This document shows positions 10,356 to 23,822 of a stretch of 64,000 nt of DNA, in pieces. The notes under the pieces were generated by a model that saw only the letters and a list, made by a program, of their open reading frames with translations, searched no databases and had not been told where the DNA came from. The DNA is from Nectonema munidae (Eukaryota > Nematomorpha > Nectonematoida > Nectonematidae): contig JAUIRK010000337.1 in NCBI GenBank assembly GCA_030549495.1, positions 155,522 through 219,521 on the forward strand, in the 5' to 3' direction. The translations under genes and the position numbers were made by a program. Positions within the stretch are counted from its first letter, which is position 1; each line of letters opens with the position of its first letter.

Positions 10356-12912
10356 CATACCTTTCAACCTAAAAATTTTTAAAATCTGGAGATTTTCAGC
10401 GTTATATGGGGCAAAAACCCGGAGAACATGCTAAAAACAGGGAGAAATGAATTGTTTGCATAGTTATTGTTCAAAAAACAAATATTATCATGTGTATTTG
10501 ACTTTTTTCGACACAAGATAGCGATATTATTATTATAATTAAAGTTACAAAAAGTATTTATTGAAGAACAAATAAACTAATAAGAATTCTGACATTTTTC
10601 AGTGTTGTATATTACAGTTGCTTTTTTTGAAAGTTTAAGCAATTCTTCGTGTGGTCTCCAATCATAACAATTATTTTCTTTTTCTGGGTTATTTGCTTTC
10701 ATAGTCAAAATGCTTGACAGCGTACCATCTAACTTCAAAGAAGATCGGGTATCTGTTTTATTTTTCTTTATAATGCTAAATAGTCTTTCAAGACTTGCAT
10801 TATTATTTGGAAGAACAAGAACCAAAGTAGCAACGGAAGGAAGAATTTTAAACCAGGAATTTTCATTTTAGCAATGTAGTGCCATAAACATCTATTCGAT
10901 AATGAACATTTTTTTGGCCTCCATTATCAACACTATCCACTATTTCTGCTTCAATCCAAGCATTATTTCCAATTTCATCAGGAGATAAAGATTGGTAATC
11001 GACAAATTCTTCGAACAATGAGTCATGTTTGATACTTTTTATAAAAATTTGGTTCGAAAACTTTTCAAGAAAAAATTCAACTTGAGACCATTCACTTTTG
11101 TCCCTTTGAACAACGTCAGCCCATGAACTTTTGAGTACAACTTTGACATCAAGTGCAAAATTTTTTTGAATATACAAAAGCGTTTCTTTATAATAAACCT
11201 GGGCAGCTTGAATGAATTTATTATAATTTTCTTCTGTTATTTTTCCAGAATTTAGCAATGTGTTTAACTTAATTTTATTAATTCACCAAGAAAAATTGTT
11301 TTAGGCTCTATAAAAACAGAACTATCAGACAGATTGAAGTTCAATACAGAATTGAGGCTTTTTAAAATGGTTGATTTCAAAAATCTTTAGGCAATTCTTC
11401 TTCCAAGATTTTCTATAAAAGATTAAAAAAAATTTAAGTAAATGTAACGAAGGTTTTTCTCGTTGAAGAAGTAAATTAAAATTGGTAAATAAACTAATTG
11501 TTGACTGCATGAAGAACAAAGCAGGTTCCAACGCTTGGAAAGTTTTTTAAGATTCTTTCTGTGCATTTTTCTAAAGAAAGCCATCTTATCGAGAGGTGCT
11601 TCAAAACAGAACGATATTCTTGGTTACAAAATTCAAAGTATTCTAAAAGCTTCCCTTTTCGTTTAGTGCTTCTATCAAACCAGTAATAGCAGTCTACACA
11701 AAGATCTTAGTTGAATCCAATATATTCGCTGAAAGCATCATTAGCGTGACTTGCAGCAATGTGGGCCAAATGGCATGGACAATCGCCTACAAAAATACTT
11801 TCATTTTTCTCTAAAAATCGTGAAGCAATTGAATTCCGTTTTCCAATCATTACGTTTGCGTCATCAACACTCAACCCAGCACAAGTATGCCAAGGTATGC
11901 CATCTGATTGAAAAGCATTGTCAATCTGCTCAAAAATTTTGAAAGTCTTTCCTGCATTCTCTCCTTTATTTGAACACATTCTGTAGAAATGGTTTGATAT
12001 TGTTTTTGATTCAGCAACATTAAATATTTTTATCATGACTGGATTCATTTTTTGAACACCACTATCATTTGAACCATCATTTCCGACACTAAATGGTTTT
12101 TTTTACAAAAATTAACAACTCTACAATAATAATAAGGTTGAAATGCTTTATTGATAATGGAAAATGTTTTTGTTTTTGTACATGCATATGAAAAAGCAAT
12201 CTTACTATCGGGGAAAATGTTTCTGAAAAGGCGAGCAAGATGATCTGAAGTGACTATGGGCAAATTATGCTGAACTAAAAAGTTTGTTAACTTTTTTGTA
12301 GAATACACTTTCTGTATTCCCAACGACTAGTAAAGGAAGGCTTTTTTTGAGTTTTCCAAGAAGATTGGGCTTGTTGATGCGATTGCGTGCTACAGTGGTC
12401 TTTCACATCTTTCAGACCCTGATAACCGCAAATTAATTGTTTTCCACATGGAATACAATAATACATAAGCGTTTTATTAGTGACTTCTTTTATAGGGTAA
12501 GTTACCTTCCATTCATTTTTAAAGGATACTTTGTATTTTAAAGAACCAGAAAATTTCTTTTTAGTTGCGTGAAGAATGTTAGAGTTACTTTCTAAATTAG
12601 AATGTTTTTGTCTTCTTTTAGACGCCATTTTATAAAAAGATTAAAGTTCGACTATAAAAATCTAACAAAAAACAGGAAATTTTCAATTAATAAATTTATT
12701 GATCTATTAACAACTTTTAATGCAAAACTTTTTTTTAAATGAAAATACCAGCCTTCAATAGCATAAAGAAAACAATAAATATTTAGAAAATTATATTCAA
12801 ACTAAAATTTTTGTTTTTCACTTGATCCAAGATTGAAACTAAAAAACTGCACATCGGGAGATAAAGCAAAACCTGGAGTTACCCGGTTATACCGGGAGAC
12901 TTGACAGGTATG
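10356..12912 (-). mobile_element. hAT-A DNA transposon
   Basis: Terminal inverted repeats are CATACCTTTCAACCT on the left and, read in reverse, CATACCTGTCAAGTCTCC on the right. AAACTG occurs directly outside both ends (10350-10355 and 12913-12918), the core of an 8-bp target duplication with 6 of 8 bases matching. The element is 2557 bp, a normal size for an autonomous hAT, and encodes its transposase on the minus strand. Confidence 0.85.
10577..12628 (-). pseudogene. hAT-A transposase, broken
   Basis: The N-terminus (MASKRRQKHSN at 12628) leads into a BED-like zinc finger: CIPCGKQLICGYQG, then DVKDHCSTQSH. Segments at 12323-12045 and 12048-11707 continue the RNase H-like core (SIINKAFQPYYY; CAGLSVDDANVMIGKRNS; DCPCHLAHIAASHANDAF). 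A piece at 11258-10863 precedes the C-terminal dimerisation region at 10825-10577 (LVLPNNNASLERLFSIIKKN, then KTDTRSSLKL). Consecutive pieces lie in different frames, with at least three frameshifts or stops, so it is inactive. The zinc-finger spacing and the following DIKDH/DVKDH motif match hAT-B at 15 kb, so both belong to one subfamily. Confidence 0.9.
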
Positions 12913-12918
12913 AAACTG

Positions 12919-14588
12919 GTACTAGTATGAACATATTTTACAAGAAAATTATTATACATATTCATTTATTAATAATTTTCAATGCTTCCTTAAATTTATT
13001 TAAAACCTCAAATTTGGTATTGGTTTTTTGCAAATATTAAATGAGTTTACGCCTCTGGATTCAAGCTACTCGTATAGATTACCAAATTTCTAGAATTCGT
13101 TAAAAAAAAACAAATCCTCGAAAATTAATATATTTCGGTAGTGTATGTACAAGATTTTTTAATAATTAATGATATTCGGTTCGGTTTTAGTACGATGCTT
13201 GGCTGTAAGTGATAACCGTATTTCATCATTAGTTAACAATCACAAAATAGCCTTTTATGGAGCAAATATTTAATATTTTATTACTAAAATTTGTGCTCAG
13301 ATATAAAAAAATTATTATCCCTCTATATCCTGGATTTTTGGGACTCAGAATAATTGGGTTTTTTTGGTGGTCTAACCCAACATATTTGAACCGACAAAAA
13401 TATTTAATAACAAAGTTTTTATATATATAAATAGAATATAAATACTTTGAGATCCTTCTAAAGATAAAAGAACAGTATAATTAGACAAATTTAAATTGAA
13501 AAATACAACAAAAATAAGTGAAAAAAGATCGCCATTATTCAACAAGAAAAATAAAGAAAAAAAATATTTAAAATTTTTACGATAAAAATTTTTAATTTGT
13601 ATGGTAGACAGGTTAAATATACTTAACTACAATTGACTTTATTACCTTACTAACCATGGCGAATATACATCAGTTATAACTCAACTACCCATAACATCTA
13701 ACAGATACAATAAACATCATTTATTTGTATCTTCTATTAGCCTCTATCTAAAAAATTTTGAAATTATTCTATTCACTTGTACACCACCTCATTTTGTTGC
13801 ACGTTAATACAGTTGAAAATATTTCTCTTAAAATTCTTCCTTATTTCTCAACAATTTATTCAACTGTTTATGTTCTTCCCAAAATGTATAGATTCCTGAA
13901 ACCTGACGTTTTAAATTTGGATTAAACCTGCAAATAGCATTAAAACAATTTAAATTTTCTTGAAAAAAACTCAAGTATGCTCTTATAATTTACTTAATTA
14001 ATTTATGTTATCTAACTCTACAGCAGACGTTGTTCCTTATAAGCTATTGTCACATTTATATCATAAAGTTCATCCTATATCTAATAAAGCCAACACTGTT
14101 ATGGATCTTGTTATGTTTTTACAGAGTAAAATGATAAAGAAAATAATTTATTGAGGAAAGGAAGAAAGAAGTGATCCTTATAAGAAAATCTGCACCTATT
14201 TATACTATCGACAAATTATCTTGTAAAATGGGTATGCAAATGAATCGCATTTCGCATAAAACAGTGTTCCACTGAAAGAATAGGAACCTATGTAAATATT
14301 TAATTAGTTGCATAGGCCATTGTAGAGAAAATGACTTTTAACATTGTTGTTGAGGGAATGTGAAAGAATGCGTGTTTTGCATAAGACCATAACAGATCTT
14401 TAATTTATAGAAGGTGAAATCAAACCTTTGATCAAAGAAAAGATCAGTGAGCCAATCATATTATCTCTGTATGCTGAAGTTTTTGCTTATAAGACTAAAT
14501 TTACCATTCGTAGTCCTAGTTTTAAGGCCTTGTCCCGGCGTCCTGACCGGTCGATTGAAAAGTCCAAGTTAAACCCTTTAACCAAGGT
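12919..14588. other. intergenic, no gene seen
   Basis: AT-rich DNA without long open frames. No repeat family was recognised by eye. Confidence 0.4.
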
Positions 14589-14849
14589 CAGTAGCGGCTT
14601 GTGAAGAGGTGTTGTGGTGCTACAGCACCATCAATCTTTTTCTGCTTCCCCCACTATTGAACTGTTAACATATTTAACATTCATTTTACAAGGTTCAGTT
14701 TACAATAATTTTTGGACTAAACGGTTTGGTTATCTATATTACAATCTAACTGGTTGGTTATCTAATAATTACAAATGGCATTGGAAGCATGTTGAAAAAT
14801 TATAGTTAGGTTTAGCATTTTAATGGATTGAAGCCACGAGCAGCCACTG
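14589..14849 (+). repeat. small hAT MITE (CAGTRGCKGC ends)
   Basis: The left end is CAGTAGCGGCTTGTGAAG; the right end in reverse is CAGTGGCTGCTCGTGGCTTC. These are hAT-like terminal repeats (CAGTGGCGGCTCGTGG type) about 260 bp apart. The flanking 8-mers ACCAAGGT and CTACAGGT match at only half their positions, so the insertion is old. It sits just upstream of hAT-B. Confidence 0.6.
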
Positions 14850-14985
14850 CTACAGGTATATAAACTTGTTTTACAAAAACATTTTGCTGATTTTATTAAA
14901 TTAGGTTAGGTATTCTGAAAATAGAAGTAAGTAATTATTCTTGATCTAACAGTTTATCGTACTAATTTAGCCTTCAATTAAAATT

Positions 14986-16745
14986 TTGCTAAAATTATTC
15001 TGTTTATTTAGAATTTGTCTTAAAATACCTAAAAGGAAATGCAATTTTACCAGTGATATTAAAAGAGACTATCCATTTTTAAAAGAAACTGTTGATAGCA
15101 AAGTTCTTTGTAATTATTGTCAATCTGTTTTTTCAATTAGCCATGGTGGACGCTCAGATATTAAAGACCACTTTGAAACTAAGAAACATAAATCTTCTCT
15201 TGAGACAGTAATGTTGTCATCTCGTGTGACAAACTTCTTCAAAGCTGCTTCTTCTGATGAGTCTCTACTCTTAGCAGCGAAAGAAGCTACTTTTGCGTAT
15301 CACACGGCTATTCATGGACAGTCCTTCAGAAGTTCAAATTGTACCTTTAAGCTAGTTTCAAAATTATTTGAACCTTAATGTGCTCTTCGAAGAACAAAAG
15401 TGAAGCAGTGGTAACGAATTGCATTGCCCCGATGATAGCTGCTGAACTACGTCAAGAATTAAATAAAGCAAATTTTATTTCGGCTTCTATTGATGCTTCG
15501 AAGAGAAATGAGATCAATATTGTTCCAGTTGTAGTTCCTTATTTTGTACCTGATGTTGGTCTGAAAGTGAAACTTTTAAAATTGACATCACTTCGAAGTA
15601 AAACAGCTGCAATATCCAGCGAATACCTGATTTCGGTTCTTGAGTAAAATGGTCTTAAAAAACATGCTGAGTTTTGTGCAGATAATTGTAGCACCAACTT
15701 TAGAGGTTTGAAAAGAAGACAGAATAATGTTTTCTTTAAAGTAAAAGAAAATATTCAAAGAAATCTGACATGGGTTGGATGTACAGCTCACATTGTGCAC
15801 AATTGCATTTAACATGCTGTAGATAATCTACCCTTAGCTGTCGAAAGCTTTGTTGTAAAAATCTACAAGTTTTTCATATATACAATGTTCGCGTTACAGA
15901 GCTCAAACATTACGACTTGGTTGATATTGAATATTAGAGAATTTTGCAGCACGGAAATAGAAAATTTCTTTCTTTGCTACGAACTTTACAAAGAATACTT
16001 GAAATGTTTGAAGGATTAAGAAGTTATTTCAACTCCCAATAAGGTTGCCCTACGCTAAACAAAAACTGTTTTGAAGACCCAACTCAAGAGCTCTATTTAA
16101 AATTCGTTCATGGGCAGTTTAAATACTTCAATCAGACTATTTTAAAGCTAGAAAAAGAAAGCATCAGTGCTGTAGAAGTTGTGCTTGTCCTGTCAGAACT
16201 AAAGCAAAACGTAATTGCAAAGAAAGAAATAACTTCTTGCCATCCCAGCAATGGTGCTTCTGAGAAAGCTAGAAGAGGTAGGTGAAGTAAACGTAGAAAG
16301 GTTTTACAAAAAAGCAAGAAACTTTTATGATAAGTGTCTATCATATCTAGGTCTTTATGATGAAACTAATGAAGATTTGCATTCTCACCGTTGGGTTGAC
16401 CTTAAGGCGGAATTATCGTGGGAACAAGTGCTTGAATCTACAAAAAAGATCAACGTAATCTTTAGGAAGTAGATGATTGACAGCGACTCCTCCTTGATGA
16501 GGAAGTAGTTGTAAAAAATCATATTTCCGAATGTTGCAAGGAAGATAGGTGGCAGAAAGCATCTCTTGAACAGAAATGTCTCCAGATATTTAAAAAATTT
16601 GAAGAAAAAGACTAAGGATTCCAAATTTTGAAAAGTTAATTGAATTTATACTTTATTTACCTGGAACATCAGCTCCGGTTGAGAGAATTTTTTCCATCAT
16701 GAATAACATATGGTCTGACAAAAAAGTAAAATGCTGGAGCAGAAT
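14986..16745 (+). pseudogene. hAT-B transposase, broken
   Basis: Positions 14986-15378 encode a BED-like finger: RDYPFLKETVDSKVLCNYCQ, then HGGRSDIKDHFETKKHK. Next comes the RNase H-like core in pieces: APMIAAELRQELNKANFISA with SIDASKRNEINIVPVV (15420-15540), then HAEFCADNCSTNFRGLKRR and VGCTAHIVHNC (about 15665-15808). The C-terminal dimerisation region is LIEFILYLPGTSAPVERIFS (about 16635-16700). Several stops and frame changes break it. It is related to hAT-A by the finger and its spacing. Terminal repeats were not found, so the true ends are unknown. Confidence 0.85.
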
Positions 16746-17263
16746 GTGAAAGCCTTTATCACCTGCAAAATTAATTCGAATCTTTCTTGCTGGGATTTTT
16801 ACGAGAAAGTCAAATCCAACAAAACTTTTTGAGAAAAGTTTTGTTTACAGATAAATATGATTGGGCGAATATATAAATTTATACAGTCTATATAGGTTAT
16901 TTATACAGAGTATAAATAAACATGTCTGTGTATTTTTATTTTTTTTTATCTGATAAAGACATTTGTTCTGAAGCGTCCCAGTTTTTAATTGCAAAAATAT
17001 GGTAAGTCTATATAAGACGAAATATCTAAAATGATGTATTGTAATACCCGACGCAAACACTATATATCGCCTAACTAATCAAGACGTTTAATCGCTTACT
17101 CGGAAAAATAATAGTAAAACTTTTACCTAACTATAAAGCATTCTTAGCAGTTAAGCCTTAAAAATACCTACAATCAAGTTAGAATTGATCTTAGAGAAAG
17201 AAAATACAATACATTCGTAGCATTTGGAAAATTCTATTACTTTCGCTACATTCCTTTTGGCGT

Positions 17264-17355
17264 AACGAATATTATACTACTACTAGGGTACAAGCTTACG
17301 AATATTATACTGCTACTATATTCTTACGAATATTATACTGTTACTAGGGTACACG
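17264..17355 (+). repeat. short tandem repeat with ACGAATATTATACT core
   Basis: ACGAATATTATACT occurs three times (about 17265, 17299 and 17327) with spacings of 34 and 28 bp. Two of the units carry CTACTAGGGTACA or TTACTAGGGTACA. Confidence 0.75.
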
Positions 17356-19460
17356 CTTTGTATGATCCACTATCTCCAAAAAATCACAGAGGGTGCGAAG
17401 CATACTTGTAAGTTTTAAATATTGGACAAAATGAATATTTAATTTTTTTGAAAAGATTCACCTCTTGGGTTATTTGATATTATTTTGCTCAACTCAAGAA
17501 GTTGATTCCTCCTTTAGTTCATTGGAAAAAGATTGACGGGACATTTAGCCGAGGAAGATTTGGACGAACTGACATTTGGCTGCAGGGAAATTTAGTTCAA
17601 TGGAGATTTCTTCGATAATGTACATACAATTTGATAATTTTTGTAGACGTTACTTTTCTTTACAAATCTGCATCGAAAAAACTTCACTTTGATCAGAGAG
17701 CCAAAATTGGTCTAGCCTAAGAATTATAAGAGAAATGAAAGAAAAAAATTTCAAAATTCAACAATGGAGAATTAAACTTGTAGCATCTTGATATACTGTT
17801 AATTATAAACATAGAATACTATGACATATCGACTGTATTTTTTCACGCTTCCATGTTCCTACATTCGGTTACTCCAAATGTGAAGAAATTCATAGTTCTA
17901 TTTGCCATTCTGGTGTCACAAGATGAATGCCATTCATAAGAATGTATAATTTACTCTACTCGGTTTAAGATGTAAAAGATGTTTGTAGAAAATTTAGATC
18001 ACTTATCGAACATAGGCCATCTTTATATTATCCTCATCGTCAAAACATAATTATAAGAGAAGCAAGAATGGTATAGATTATCCATAGACGTCAAAGATCG
18101 TCACAACCAAACTTTAATAAAAGAGTTATACATTTCCATAAGATTCCCCAAAATAAATTGAGAAATTATTGATGAATATGTTTCTATGTTTATCCCTTCC
18201 AACTCTTGTATAGGTTGAAGCTTTTAAAAGATTTGAATTTGGTCATCTTTAAGTAAAGATAGTGTTGTTCGTTTCAGGTAAACGCCTAAAAACTGAGTTT
18301 CGTGTTTTTCATTTTTCGATCATTGATTGGTCTTATATACATATTAGAAATAATAGGCAAGCAGCACAGATTTATCTTCCACCTATAAGGCTGTTTGTTT
18401 ATTCCATTAGATAGGAGTAGGACACTTGCAACAGAAGTTCTGTCCTCAACACGTTCAAGTACTTTGATTTGCCCTTTATCAGGTTAAAGATTTCTGTTCA
18501 TATTTATGTATTTTCTACATGTTGTTCGAAGATCGATTCTAATGAGTTTTAGTTTTATATTGATTAGATTTTGTATGTAATGTATTTCCTTTAAGGACTT
18601 TGCGAAAATTGACTTTCATATCATTACATAACTTACTAAAAATTCTTTAATTTTTTCCATGAGCAAAGATAAAATTTTTTATTTTCACATAAGAAATAGC
18701 CTAATTCTAGCATCCTTCGTTGTGAATTACACATTAAATTGCATACAGTCTCTTTATATATGTGAAATTCTACGTACAGTGTCGCGGACGTGACTTGTTT
18801 GGTGGGATCACGTTTCAATGATTTAAACACGACCTTCGTTTCTTCACAACATTCAACCATAAATTCTTTCTTTCTTTCTAGGAAAATGTTTCGTGCTGTT
18901 GTTTTTACTTCTAGTTGGTGTCAACAGAAAGTATGTTTAAATATTGTTTTAGCTTCTATGTATGATAACCTACAGTATACAATTAACTTCTTTTTCTTTC
19001 TTATAATGATATCGTCTAGTTGAGTGCCAATTAAAACATGGCAGCATATTTAGCAGAATGGACATTTGACCGACGTACATTATGCTGAGAATATTTTGTA
19101 TTATTTTTTAATATTTATATTTATTTATTTATTTTATTAATTTATATTTTTTGGTTTTTTTGATAGGCTTTTTTAATACTTTTCATTAATTTATTTTAAA
19201 AATATTTCCCAATTTGAATATATTTTTTTACATCGACAACAATATTTTTTTGAATTTTGAATATTTTCAAGAAATTTTTTGACTTTTTAAAACTGTAATT
19301 TTTTAAATTTATTTTGATCAAAAAAAGGTATTCGGCAAAATAACAAAAATTTTGAAACCCAAAGATTCAACACAATTCGAATTTTGTTAAAACGGCATGT
19401 CTATTCTTTGTTTTTACAAAATTGCCGACGCCAACAAAATTAAAAAGTTTCACTTTTTGC
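17356..19460. other. intergenic, no gene supported
   Basis: Two overlapping open frames of 74-77 codons on opposite strands (18636-19023) have no recognisable domain. A good acceptor (TTTCTTTCTTTCTAG) lies at about 18881 on the plus strand but could not be tied to an exon. Confidence 0.35.
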
Positions 19461-19467
19461 AAATATA

Positions 19468-19606
19468 TTTTAGAAATGACATTATCTCACCTACTTTAAG
19501 CCAGAAAAATCTCTTATTCTTTTTATATAATGTTATTTTAGAAACGACATTATCTAACCCTAAACCTAAGCCCAAAATCTCTCATTATTTTTCTAATTCT
19601 CCCTAA
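19468..19606 (+). repeat. imperfect tandem duplication, about 70 bp unit
   Basis: ATTTTAGAAATGACATTATC (19468) and ATTTTAGAAACGACATTATC (about 19538) open two similar units, each with an AATCTCTYATT segment. Confidence 0.65.
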
Positions 19607-19619
19607 CCCTTTTCAAAAA

Positions 19620-20805
19620 CAGAGATGACTGATGGTTATAATCGTAGTCATATCCAAATATCCTTAGTCTAACCCAAAAAAACGCTAAAATTGATTTCAC
19701 AAGTCGTTGAAATATTAAAAAACTGTTGAATTTAATACTATGTTAGATTGTACAATGTTTAAAAGCAAAAGAATATTTTAAACTACCCATTATATATAAA
19801 CCCTTGGAAAACGCTTGGCTAAATTCAGAGATTATTTACTTTTAACTTCCAAGGTAGCAAAATTATTATAGGTATTTTTAGAAAATTCCTAACAACTTTC
19901 ATGTCATAAGAAGAGTACGTTTTTTCAATTAAAAAGATCAAAGCGTGTATTATTTACTGCTATGTTTTTGAACCAAACTTTGCATTGCAAGTATAGGGAG
20001 GTGATTAGATTTTCTCAAGTTTCATCGAAATTTAAATTTTTATGGAAAATTGTTCTCGAGAGATTTTTCTAATTTGGATGTTTTTTTAGAAATTATTTCC
20101 ATTTCACAATAGTAAGATTATCATCTAACATTTTTAAATTGAAAAATATGTTTCATGGTCGATTTTAGTACATATAATTTCAAAAGTTACAAAAAATGTT
20201 AATTTTTCGGTAAAGTCATTCCAAATTAGATTGTTATAAGAGATTTATAATTATACTTATAGTACCTAACTTTTTATGTTAAACTCGTTTTTCTTACAAA
20301 AAAGTGAACTTTAAATTTGTATAACAAATTTTTTGGAAAATATTTCTTTTTTTAAAACAACTACTACACTATTTGGCGCACAAGAAAAAGAACTTTCTGA
20401 TGATAACAATTAATCTTATAAAAATATCAAAATCTTAAAATATGGTAACTATAGGAAAAAGTGATGATCAAAATTCTTATTCCTATATAAAAGGGAAATT
20501 TTTTTATCTTCTATCAACATTTTACTGAAAAATGTTAACTCTAAGTGAGTTTTTTTTATTTTTCATTATTTTTACTCTTAGATATATGGTAGTTTGGCAA
20601 AACCACGTATATATATATATTATATACATTATGCTTTTTTGTTTTTGCAAGACCTTTGATGCACTGATCTGGCAAACGCTATACTTGGTATGCTATACAT
20701 TTGTTTCTTTTTTTTGTTTCCCGTGATCTTACACGGCCATTGATATTAAAATGATTCTAATAATCTACCATGAATAAATGTTTAGTCGCAAAATCATAGG
20801 ATAAT
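19620..20805. other. intergenic, no gene seen
   Basis: AT-rich DNA with homopolymer runs. No feature was recognised. Confidence 0.4.
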
Positions 20806-20814
20806 AAAAGTTGC

Positions 20815-21160
20815 TAAACCCCAATAACGACCAGAGTCAACTATAGTCGACTTTATAAAAATATAAAGATATCGTCTTATATATACCTTTTTTACTTCTA
20901 AAGTGTCTTTTTTAGTTTAAAATTGTCTTTTTTCAATTCTAATTAGTCTTTTTTAGGTCCTAAATGGTCTTTTTTCTATTTTATTTTGTATTTTAGAAAG
21001 AGCGTTTAGAAGTTAAAAAAAGACATTTTAGAACTTAAAAAAGAGAAATTAGAACTTAAAAAAGGCAAATGAGAATGGAAAAAAGACAATTTAGAACTAA
21101 AAAAAATGATAAGTAAAAATGGTATATATGATTATTCCTGTCGATAACCGGTTAAAAGTT
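20815..21160 (-). repeat. T1 TTAA MITE split by a hairpin MITE
   Basis: The outer sequence matches reverse-oriented T1: left part AACGACCAGAGTCAACTATA to GATATCGTCT, right part GATTATTCCTGTCGATAACC ending GGTTAA. Between them (about 20876-21130) lies an unrelated hairpin element of family H1, bounded by TATATACC and GGTATATA. T1 is therefore older than the H1 insertion here. Confidence 0.6.
20876..21130. repeat. hairpin MITE, family H1, with about 20-bp internal repeats
   Basis: The left arm is a series of TCTAA(A/T)NTGTCTTTTTT units; the right arm is the same in reverse complement (TTAGAACTTAAAAAAG and AAAAAGACAATTTAGAAC). The whole element can fold into one long imperfect hairpin. Ends are TATATACC and GGTATATA. 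Other H1 ends are at 23823, 24156, 27310 (one end), 34437 (one end) and 55505 (one end). Confidence 0.75.
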
Positions 21161-21164
21161 AAAT

Positions 21165-23010
21165 TTCTCTATTTCAAAATTATCAGTTAAAAATTATTTG
21201 CTAATTTCAATTAATATATTCAATCAAAAAAACAAAAGGAATAAAAGAAGCCATTTTGGAGAAATGATTGTAAAATATGGATGAAGATTTTCAAGCTACG
21301 AAGATAATAATCATACCAGATTCTTAACTTTCACCGATTTTATTAATTTTCCTCGCTACGGGAGTTTTTATAGTGTGAGCTACACCCCTATATCTTTTAT
21401 TCTTCCTTACTGAGGTAGTCAAAAAGCTTTTATACTTTAAGCTGTTTTGCTCTTCAAAAGTCTTTGATTTGAAGGATACCTTGTCAATTTATTCCAGAGC
21501 AATGAGCTTGAATATAATTTAATTATTGATAATCTTAATTAAGGCAGTACCAATTAGTTACTTAACTATTTTAATTGCTTGCAACGCAGAACTTGTGCTT
21601 TTTTTACATTTACATGCATGCGTGTAGGAAAAGAGCTTGCTTCGAATTATTATTATCTTTGTCGGGTGTACTGCGTGAACGGGTGTTGTTAAGTCTCTTA
21701 CCTGGATATAGTAGTTAGAACTAGTACAAAAATATTATTGAACTCTTTTTATAACTTCATCTAACTAAATAATCACATAATTATATAAACACTCCCTTCT
21801 CCCTATCTCCCCCTCTATGCACGCATCATACTTATTTATTTAGTGCGCTATACGTGTAAAGCTGAGGCAGGCGTTGTGTTTTGTTAACTTTTGCCTATAC
21901 AAACTAATTTCACATCCTCATCAAAAGACTTCTTGAATTTCATATGTATGTATATAACAAAAAGAACCCAGTAGATAGGGAGTAGGACCAATACGATAAG
22001 ATATTGTTATATGGTTTTATGCGTCGCGCACGTAATTTAATACAGTTTCACCTAAATATCATGTAAAGGCTTTGTGCTTGCGTTCTTGACGGAATAACCA
22101 CCATATTAAAAAGAGTATTACGTTTTTTTATAGAAGAAGAGTATAAGCAAATTATTATGTCATTAGTGTTTTTGCTGAGCTATTCAACTAAGGTTCGCAT
22201 ATTTTTAACGAAATTTGGGACAGAAGAGCCAATGACCTGCAACACTTATCAAAGGAAATCTATTTCAATACACGATTGTGCTCACTTCAAATATTATCAT
22301 AATGCAATACATTTTTGGAAAAGCGATTTTCTATATTTCTCAACTAAAATTGTTTATAGTTTATTTTTTTTTACTATTTTGGCTATTATTTTGTAAAGTG
22401 ATGCCGTAATACTGTTAAAATTAACTTTAAAAATATTTTTAACCACTTTTATATTTTTTTTTTAAATTTTAATCCATTATGTGTATATTAAATTCAGTAT
22501 TTTTTATGGTTTAACAAATTTTCAAAACTTTTTATTTTTCTTCCAATAAGCCCTCAATTCATATAAGATTATATATAAAAAATTAATTTGCCAAAAATTG
22601 GCAGTTAAACTTTCCTTAATTATTACAAAGCTCAATAACTCATAAATAGTAATTTTACTATTTGAAAATAAATTATATAGTAAAATATTGATATACTATT
22701 TATATAGGTAAAATTACTATCAAAAATGGAAAAAAATTGTAGATAAAATTATTTGAATAACATTTTTTAAAAAGCTTTGTTTTTTTTTCAACTTTTACTA
22801 AATATTAAATCCCTTGATAATTTCACCCATTCTGATTATTAAAATAATTGTAAATTATTTTAATTGCGTATAGAATGTATAATCTTAATTAGAAGTAGTC
22901 TTGTATTCGATAATCATCACTAACTTAACATTCTATGAAAAACCACTTTCAGCTATATTTAAGAGTTATTAGTTTCACTTTGTGTGTTCAAATCACTATG
23001 AGAATATTTG
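21165..23010. other. intergenic, no gene supported
   Basis: AT-rich. A 79-codon frame at 22157-22396 has no recognisable content and is probably chance. Confidence 0.35.
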
Positions 23011-23014
23011 AGGT

Positions 23015-23085
23015 TCTCTACGTGTGATTTGAACTGGCATCCATTAGCTGTGCGTGAGTATCAACCAACTAGCCATCAACGGTTA
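23015..23085 (-). repeat. tRNA-like SINE head
   Basis: The reverse strand reads TGGCTAGTTGG (A-box like), then about 35 bp later AGTTCAAATCACA (B-box like). No clean acceptor stem closes, so it is read as a SINE head or tRNA relic rather than a working tRNA gene. Confidence 0.4.
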
Positions 23086-23332
23086 GCTTTGATCGTCTTT
23101 GTTTACTTTTAGGTTTGTACACATAATTCAAAATGATTCGTTTCCGTATATCAATGCATAAAAGTGTTGTAAAAGTTTTCTACTAAAAATATTCATCGCG
23201 GATTTGCGACGATGTCATAACCTTCATACCCACCACCACCCGCTGGCCTCCATATGAATTGTGATTTCGATCTATAGTTCTATTTATGTGAAAAACTAAA
23301 TTATTCATTTGGAAAACGTGAGATGTTCATTA

Positions 23333-23555
23333 GAGTGACAAATCAAAAGGGTGATATAATTTGTCACTCTTAAAATAGCGATTAAAAGAGCGACAAAACA
23401 AAAAAGTTTTTTTATGTAAGGATAGGTAGGTAAGTAAAACTTTTGAATTTTTGTATATTTTGTCACTCTTTTGATGTCACTCTTTTGAATTTTTGTATAT
23501 TTTGTCACTCCTTTGTCATGTCACTCTTTTGATTTGTCACTCTTTTGATAATAAC
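23333..23555. repeat. palindromic MITE with GAGTGACAAATCAAAAG ends
   Basis: The left end GAGTGACAAATCAAAAGGGT is matched in reverse by CACTCTTTTGATTTGTCACT on the right, with several further TGTCACTCTTTTGA copies inside (about 23459-23552). The block is about 220 bp and could fold back on itself. Confidence 0.75.
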
Positions 23556-23822
23556 CCTTTGAAAACATATATATTTTATAAATAAAAGTTCACTTCTAAT
23601 TTTTTTGAGAAATGTTTTCTTGTGTCTTTTTTACGTTTTATTCATGAGACTACCTTTATTATATGGCTGAATCAAATACATATTTTTATAAGTCAAATAC
23701 AAATTCAAACGCTAATGTTCGGCACATTTGCGTTGCTTTTGGAAGATGGACTCACAAAAAAGATTTTATGCAGGCTAGCATATTTTACTATATATATATA
23801 GAAATATAAGTATAATTATGTT

